64,000 nt of DNA from positions 186,001 through 250,000 of the forward strand of contig JAVXUO010002851.1 in NCBI GenBank assembly GCA_033065855.1, read 5' to 3'. Below the pieces are notes generated by a model. That model did not search any database, was not told where the DNA came from, and saw only the letters and a program-made list of their open reading frames with translations. The translations under genes were made by a program, and so were the position numbers. Position 1 is the stretch's first letter. The number at the start of each line of letters is the position of its first letter. The stretch is from Escallonia rubra. Taxonomy: Eukaryota > Streptophyta > Magnoliopsida > Escalloniales > Escalloniaceae. Below, piece by piece: positions 57,258-64,000 of the stretch.

Positions 57258-60118
57258 TGTCACGACCCGAACTCACGGGTAGGCCCATGAGCTAGATACG
57301 TGACCGGCCGTAGACCCAATGGACTCCAATCAAGGGCTCTGCCAGGCCTTACTACAACCTGTACACAAGAATCTATAACCAAGTAATTTAAATATATCTC
57401 CTTAATAATATTTCTAAAATCACGCTTATAATTTTTCAATAAATCTCCAATGACATTCTTTATTTAACAACTAACATAGATCATTTTTAAATCCGGTGGA
57501 GATCTAAGCTCCGAAAAAAAAATCTCAAATTACAAATTTAGTACTAGCATACCCCCTAATGATTTATTAAATAATCTAAGAGGACTACAACTCCTCCAAC
57601 AGTCGTCTACCATAATTCTCGTGGCCTTTGTCAGTGCCGGTTCCATCTAGTTCATCGCCTGAAAAATATTTAAAAGATTGAGCTTGGGACCCAGTAAGTA
57701 CACATACCATATCCCTAAAATAGGTTTTGGAATTCATAAAAACATGCCATGGTTTTCTTCGATTTAAAACTGGTAAACATTTTCACAAGAGATACTATAC
57801 ATATATCTACTTTATGAAAGCCGATCATCCAAGATTCTCATAAACAAAGTATGACATCAAAAAGGTTCATTAAAAACTATCACATTTCATCATAACTTAG
57901 GTATGATGCGGCCAGCATACATTCCTCCCTGACTAGGGCCCACAATCCCTACTCCACCCGGGATAAATATTATTCGGTCAGGGTATGCGCCCCCCGACTA
58001 GGGCCCACAATACCTCATTTATCCGGGATACATATTATTGTGGATGTAAGGGCGAACCACGAGCAACAGTAAGTATCGTCCCGTTGACCAGGACCCAACA
58101 ATCCAACTTTCTCCCGTGGATATGGGGCACAACAACCAAGCCAGAAATACCTTCTCATTCAACATAAGCCAACTTTAAAACACTACTCATAAAAACATTT
58201 CATGGCATTCTTGATGCATTTTCTCATCAACCAATTTACACAAAAGCAGTAGCGTGTGAAAGGCTTTAAAACTTCTAATTGGAACAAATCATTTATATAT
58301 ATACATAGACGAAAAATAGGGTATACAGAGAAATATGACAGGAGTACTTACCTGGATAGCTAAGCAGTTCTGGTTCTTGTTTCTAAACCTGCCCTAGTTC
58401 TTGTCTATCGAAACCAAAACAATAAACATATATTATTTATTGCCGCTCAATCATGCCTATGTGCTAAATTTCCCCCCAAGTGCGCAAAATTATCAAAATA
58501 CCCCTAGACTTACGTAAAATTATCAAATTACCCCTGACGCCTAACGTACCATTACACAACCAATATAACTCAAAACTTCCTTTTAAACAACTAGATAGGT
58601 TTTTTGGACAAAAATGGTTTTTCTGGGAATTCTCCATTCGGAACCCTAAACTGTTCCTTAAATTGAGTGCTAAGGTTCCTATCCCAAAGTATATTCAAAC
58701 GGCACCAAAATATCACGAAATTTCAGATGCTCTAGCATCTCAGTATGTTTAGATCAGTGTAAAATTTCTGGCTAAAAATAATTTTGTTTATTATATCAAA
58801 TAGTTCAAAAGCCTATTTTCAAAATAAGATCATTTCAGGCATTTTTTATGCCTAGAAAAATCCCATAAATTTTTACATCAAAGGTTTCACAAAAATAAGG
58901 CTAGTTTCAGTTTTTCACTTTGCCCAAATATGCTCAGAAATGGTTTAAAAGGTCTTGGGTAATGGAATTATCTATAATTCTAGAAACAACATTTTTTTCC
59001 AGTAAACCCTATTTTTGTACATTGGCCATTTTGAGCCTAAAATATGACGAATCTTAGAAAACTCAAAACTAAAAAATTAAATTACACTTTATAAGGTTTT
59101 GAGAAATATAAGGGTCATAAAAATCCAATGAGTAATGAATTTTTTACAATAAATCGAAGTGGCTGATCAAAACAGCACATATCTGTGCAGACCAGTTTTG
59201 TTCGATGGTTATTTTGGAGTAGAAACACTACGAATCTCAGAAAACTCAAAACTACAAAGTTGAAGAGGAATTACGGAGGTTTATATAAATATAAATTTAA
59301 AAAATATTTCTTGAGTAATTAATTTTATATGACAAATCAAAGTGGCTGCTAGAAACCAAAAATTCTGGACTTTTACAGTGAATTGAATTTAAGGTCATTT
59401 TTCAATGTGCAAACGTGGGATTATGAGAAAACTCAAAACTAGAAAGTTAAATAAGACACAATGAAGTTTTCATAAAGTTTAAATTCATCTCAATTGGATT
59501 TGAAATCAAGGAGATATGATAAAAACCCTAACTCACTCTTATGCTGCTCTATAGCAGCCTTCTTCTCGAACACACCCACAAAAGCTACCAATTTCACAAC
59601 AAAAACATATATAACATCCAAATTCATGGCTAAAATAAAGAAAGAGTTTAGGGATTTCATTACCTTGAATTTCTCATTGCCCTAGCTTGGTTTTCCCCTC
59701 CCTTCTCTCTCCTTTTTCACGTGAAACAAGGGCTGTCACATCTGCTAGGACGACTGCCCTCTTAAGACTTCCTTTATATATGGTTGCCCTAGGTTGGAAT
59801 AATTCTAAAGACCCCCCACACTTAGCTAGTGTTTTCATCTCACCCGTATTCATTTTAAAAGGCCACAATAGTCTTAGATTAAAGTTAAAAATAAAATTTT
59901 CATCGACCAATGAAACGTTCAAGCCATTACATTCCTCTCACCTCATTAACTTGCAAGCTTAAAAGCATTATTAATGGTCGCTAAAGGTCACAATCAATAC
60001 CGTTGGTGATAATCGTCGCTAAAGACCCCAATTAATGTATATTTCCACAACTGCCACTAAAGGAATAACTAAATTCTAAGATTCATCGTAAACCGTATTC
60101 TAGGTGCGGGGTATTACA
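57258..60118 (-). mobile_element. Solo LTR of a Ty3/gypsy element, CGCCA target duplication
   Basis: The block starts TGTCACGACCC and ends GCGGGGTATTACA. It is flanked by CGCCA on both sides (57253-57257, 60119-60123), a clean 5 bp target duplication. It is 2861 bp with no internal coding region. By analogy with the gypsy LTRs above, the element strand is minus (TGTAATACCCCGCACC...GGGTCGTGACA). Motifs such as GTCGCTAAAG near 60006-60032 and repeated AAAACTCAAAACTA words (59060, 59237, 59428) are internal to the LTR. It is younger than the element it interrupts. Confidence 0.88.
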
Positions 60119-60123
60119 CGCCA

Positions 60124-62330
60124 CGTGTCACTTGATGACATCATCATCTCAACCCATATAATTATGGGGCTTGAGAATTCATTCGGAGGATTTCACATTC
60201 TTCAGAACTCATTCACTTTTTCATTATAGAATTATAGAAAGAGAAACACATAGAACCCTAACGTTCGACCCCGACTTTGGACCTAAGCATTGAACTGTGA
60301 CTGTTGTCGTGTATTCACCCCTTGTCATCGCCCTCGCAGCACTGTAACTCCTCAGGCTCTGTTTAGGAAACCCTTGATCTCTGCCCTCGCTCCATCCTTG
60401 CACTGTCCCATGTCAGTATACTTGGCATCTGACTCAGACAACATTCCGTGGGCACATCCACGTCTACTTAGAACCTGTTTCTTTGGCATCATTTTGACGA
60501 CTTCGCTGGGGAGGTGACATCACAGTGAAATTTGTCCCTTATCTGACACACCCAAGTAACCATACCTCAGCAATACAGGGCTACCAGGACCAGCCATAGC
60601 CTCAGCCCAGCCATCCTAGAAGAGTATCACCTCGAGGACCAAGAGGAGACTAGCCATAACTAACTCCAGGGTCTCCCTTGGATGGATGCACCCAATGTTG
60701 CCATGATCATCAATGCCACAGTCCAATGCCTCACTCCTACTATCACCGGCCTTCAAGACTCCCAGTCTTCCCTCAATGCCACCATCTTGGATGTATAAAA
60801 ATCGATCCAAGTCTTGACTTCACAGTTGTTGACCTTCAAATGCCATAGAGCTCCCCGCCACACGTCCGCAGCTCACCATGTGTCATCCTAAGCTCTAGGG
60901 TTGGCCTCTATTGCTTAGATCTAGCCTTCAGGGCATGTGCTAGTTCTGTACACTACCCCGGTCCCAGTGTCGCGACCATCACTGCCTTGGTTCTTTGGGC
61001 CCTTGGTTGTAGAACTTGCGGCACCCCCACCCACGGCGCCCTGCTTTACCCTTGCTCGGAGTACTTCAGAGAGTCACGACTCAATTGAGATGGAACCCAA
61101 CCCCAACATGGCCAACCGACACCTGAACACCAACCATGCCCCTAACTTGCTCCAACAGACCTTTGCTGACTGCCAGCCCTCTGCCACTGGCACTACCCTC
61201 GTGCAAACCATACATCAAGAAGCTGTTCCCCATCACCGACCCTTCTCTACCCTTGTCATCCCCTCAATGCCTCAGGTCCCCCCATCAGGGGGCTCAGGTG
61301 CCAGCATCATCTCGACCGAGCATAAACCCTCGCCTGCTTTGTATGTCACCAAGAATGACCTTGACGCCATCCTCCACCGTCTCAAACAGTCATCCTTACC
61401 GCACTCCTTCTCTAAGTTATATGACCATGCTCCCTACTCTATCGACCCTACAACCAAGCCCTACCCTGTCAAGTATAAGCAACCGACCTTTGCCTTGTTC
61501 AACGGCAATAGGGTAATGCCTGCGAGCACCTCACCCATTTTGCTGGTTCCCTTGAACACTACGGGGAGGATGACACTTCGCAGCTTTGGGAATTTTAGAA
61601 TTCCCTAACTGGCCTCGCCTACTCCCGGTACCACTAGATCTCTGAAGGTACCATCCATTCTTGGTCTGACATGGTCCAGCTCTTCCTTGACAAGTTTCAC
61701 TATGAAGCGAAGCATGTGACCATCGTTGACATTGCCAGAATGCGTCAGAACCCCGGGGAGGACCTCAACGCCTACGTCACACAATTTTCATAAGTGCTTG
61801 GAGTGCACTGACTTTAGCAAGGATGAGACGCCTTGTATCCATTTGCATCAAGAACGTGAGAGACACCTATATTGTCCACCTTGAAAACCTCTAGCTTCGG
61901 TCTTGAGGACATTTTAAGGAAGCTGCTCGACACATCTATGACTCAGTTGGTCCGTCAAAGACCCCAAAGCCCCAAACTCAAAATGCCTTGACCGCGACGG
62001 TTGAAGCAGCCAGTGATAAAGACAACAGTCACAAGCGCCAATCCCAGGAAGGGGACGAGCGTGCTGACAAAAGAAGGCAGTCGATGCCTGCCACAGAATA
62101 CCCATGGGACTTGAAGATAGTCAAAGCGCTCTCGAGACTTGGATCAACGACAATTCCATAATCCCCCCCCCCCCCCAATCTGAGCCTACCTCTAAAGACT
62201 TGGCAAAGCCCAACTAATGCCCCTATTATCAAGATGTTGCTCATGGCCTCAAGTGGTGAAGGGACCTCAAGTTCACCTTCGCTGACAAGATTGCATCCAT
62301 CGAGCTTAAACTCTAAGTTCTGGGACCTGT
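60124..62330 (+). mobile_element. Ty3/gypsy-type element remains with leader and gag
   Basis: A primer-site-like TTTGACGACTTCGCTGGGGA at about 60494-60513 resembles the TGGCGACTCTGCTGGGGA site used by many plant gypsy elements. gag begins near 61090 (MEPNPNMANRHLNTNH). It continues through a segment with LTGLAYSRYH, SWSDMVQLFLDKFHYEAKH and RMRQNPGEDLNAYVTQF, the plant gypsy gag signature. The region is broken in several places. A C run lies at 62162-62176. No protease or pol follows in recognisable form. Confidence 0.72.
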
Positions 62331-64000
62331 GCCCTACCCGCCCAAGCCTTGGCCTGCCCTAATGCATTTTCCATACTTATAATTTTTCCTTTGATTTTGC
62401 AAGTTTCAATGTACTCACTCCTTATGTACCAAGGCATGTCGCATACCTATTTTATTAATGGAAAATGGTATTTTTCAAACTTAGACAATTTGCAAGCTAC
62501 AATTGTTCTTATACAAGTCTACTCGCACCACCCTTGACTCAATCGCTTACTCTCTTGGGGGCTTCACCCCTTTCCATTCCCCAGGCAGGCCAGATGCCTC
62601 ACCTTCCGCCTCACATTGCATGGCAACTTGGTAAGTAGTGCGCAGTGTGGCTCGAGCCATGCTACTAAGTCTCAACTCCGTCTGTCGACATCACATCAGG
62701 CCTCGCGACGCCGTTGTCGAGCATGCATGCAACACGTCCTACCAGACCTCCCTTGCCTTTTTGACTCAGCATGTCATCGATGCCAGCCTGCCATTCCAAG
62801 TCCCCCTTTCTCTTATCCCATCTCGACCACTTTAAGTCGTAGTTGCGTCACCACCCTCAGTGGTCTCCCTCGTCACACTTGTCCGAGCTCCACTCTCCCC
62901 TTTTTTGGGACTTAGAAAAATTCAAAAAAGAATTCCAAAATCTGTTGGGGGTGAACCTCATTCCCACACTTAGCATTTTTTACACTTTTTCTTTCTTTCC
63001 AAGCATTTACCCAAATGCCCACTGTCCCAACACCAGGTTCTAACCAGAAACCCGACCCGTTCCCTGTCCAACCCGTGCCCTTCTCCTAACCATAAATTTC
63101 CCCCAAAAAGACCATGATCCCTCTTTCACTTCGCGCCACCACCCTTGCACCGCTAAACCCACGTTGTCTCCCACTACTGGTGACTCTCTCATGCCGGTGC
63201 CATCGCCGCCCTTCCCTCTTCTCCTCTTCTCTTCTTCTTCCCTATCTTTCTTTTATCCCCTTCCCTCTAATTCGGCCATCCTCTTGGCCCACCCCCTTTC
63301 CCCTACTTCAACCACCACCCTTTGGCCCACCCTAGCTTCACCCCTCACCCACCCACTTCAGCCCAGCCCCCTTGCCCCTGCCCCCCTTCGGCTGCCTACT
63401 TCAACCCACCCCTTATTCGGTCCACCCCTCCTTCGACCACCCACTTCGCCCCACCACCACCTTTAGCTCCCCCACTACTTCACCCCTTCAGCCTCCTCCA
63501 CCCACCTCGAACACCAACACTAATAACTTCCACACCTCAAACTCATCATCGTGACGACACAACGAGCACCTCGTGTGCCACCCTTCACTTCGCTCCGTCC
63601 CTTACCCATTTCGTCACTCTTCTACACTTAAATTTGTTTTAACTTTGACAAAATTTGCATTGATAACGCCTCTGCACCCGTAGCCATGCCCCTGCACCAG
63701 TTTTTCAAGCCCCCAGCCATCACAACGTCTCGCGATGTCCACGTACTTCATAGGTTGTGTGCGAGGCAGCTTGAACCACCTACTCCTCCCATTCATTATT
63801 TAGTGCCCGTTGCTGCGCCCCCGCATTGCGACGCCCGACAGTACCCCCGTGCCCGTCGCCATGCCCCCGTGTCGATGCCCAAGCATTTCCAGGCTTCAGT
63901 ACGTGGTGCACGAGGTAGCTTGAGCCACCTACTCCTCGATCACACTCGTTATTCAGTGACAATGCTACATCCCTTACGCTAACAAACATAAAAAAATCTT
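62331..64000. other. C-rich, repeat-containing end of the window
   Basis: Several long overlapping frames with proline-, serine- and histidine-rich products occur (63114-63642), but their composition reflects C-rich low-complexity DNA rather than a protein family. A repeat of about 149 bp is visible: CGAGG(C/T)AGCTTGA(A/G)CCACCTACTCCTC at 63762 and 63911, each followed by TTATT(T/C)AGTG. It may belong to the retroelement upstream. No host gene is supported. Confidence 0.4.

Noticed and set aside
60937-61608. A 223-residue frame as a host gene
   Set aside because: The sequence downstream shows gypsy gag signatures, so the frame is retroelement gag.
63114-63642. Proline-rich frames as an extensin-like gene
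   Set aside because: No signal peptide or SPPPP pattern is present; all three frames are proline- or serine-rich because the DNA is C-rich.

Overview
This window is plant nuclear DNA from a eudicot with a repeat-rich genome. The evidence is GT-AG introns, a CLAVATA3/CLE peptide gene, two intronless PLS-class PPR genes, long Ty3/gypsy and Ty1/copia LTRs, several hAT and Stowaway-like elements, and a decayed plastid DNA insert. The species cannot be fixed from the sequence. A woody eudicot is plausible, because of the many long solo LTRs, but that is inference.

Only four host protein genes are supported well. (1) 262-7205 (+) is a four-exon FAD/NAD(P)H oxidoreductase of the AIF-homologue (AIFM2/FSP1-like) family; its 4.4 kb first intron holds a decayed LINE tail and its third intron a 168 bp near-perfect hairpin. 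(2) 18152-18909 (+) is a three-exon CLAVATA3-like peptide gene ending in the CLE motif RKVPSGPDPLHHN. (3) 34293-35225 (+) is a short single-exon PLS-type PPR protein. (4) 53508-55049 (-) is an E+-type PPR protein that looks like the orthologue of Arabidopsis CLB19/PDE247, a plastid RNA editing factor.

Region by region: 7.2-17.9 kb is intergenic DNA with non-autonomous TIR elements (a complete hAT element at 10010-11239 with 8 bp target duplications, a long-TIR element at 15729-16793 carrying GC-rich gene-like sequence) and a hAT transposase fragment (11850-12480). From 19839 to 28062 lies a solo LTR with GATGA target duplications, split by a complete non-autonomous LTR retrotransposon (20000-25771, CAAAT duplications). 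That inner element carries pieces of two unrelated host genes, ZPR1 and an R2R3-MYB. The 28-34 kb stretch is AT-rich with two more hAT elements. From 36775 to 49496 is a minus-strand Ty3/gypsy element with about 3.3 kb LTRs, and its right LTR is interrupted by an oppositely oriented LTR of the same family. Next come a plastid insert containing a decayed psbJ (about 49850-50390) and the 3' end of a Ty1/copia element. From 55.6 kb to the end is a second gypsy-type element with gag remains, interrupted by a 2.86 kb solo LTR with CGCCA target duplications.

Nothing forms an operon or a gene cluster. The four genes are independent and act in redox/quinone chemistry, meristem peptide signalling and organelle RNA processing. 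The most unusual structure is the LTR element carrying fused ZPR1 and MYB pieces, nested inside a solo LTR about 1 kb downstream of the CLV3-like gene.
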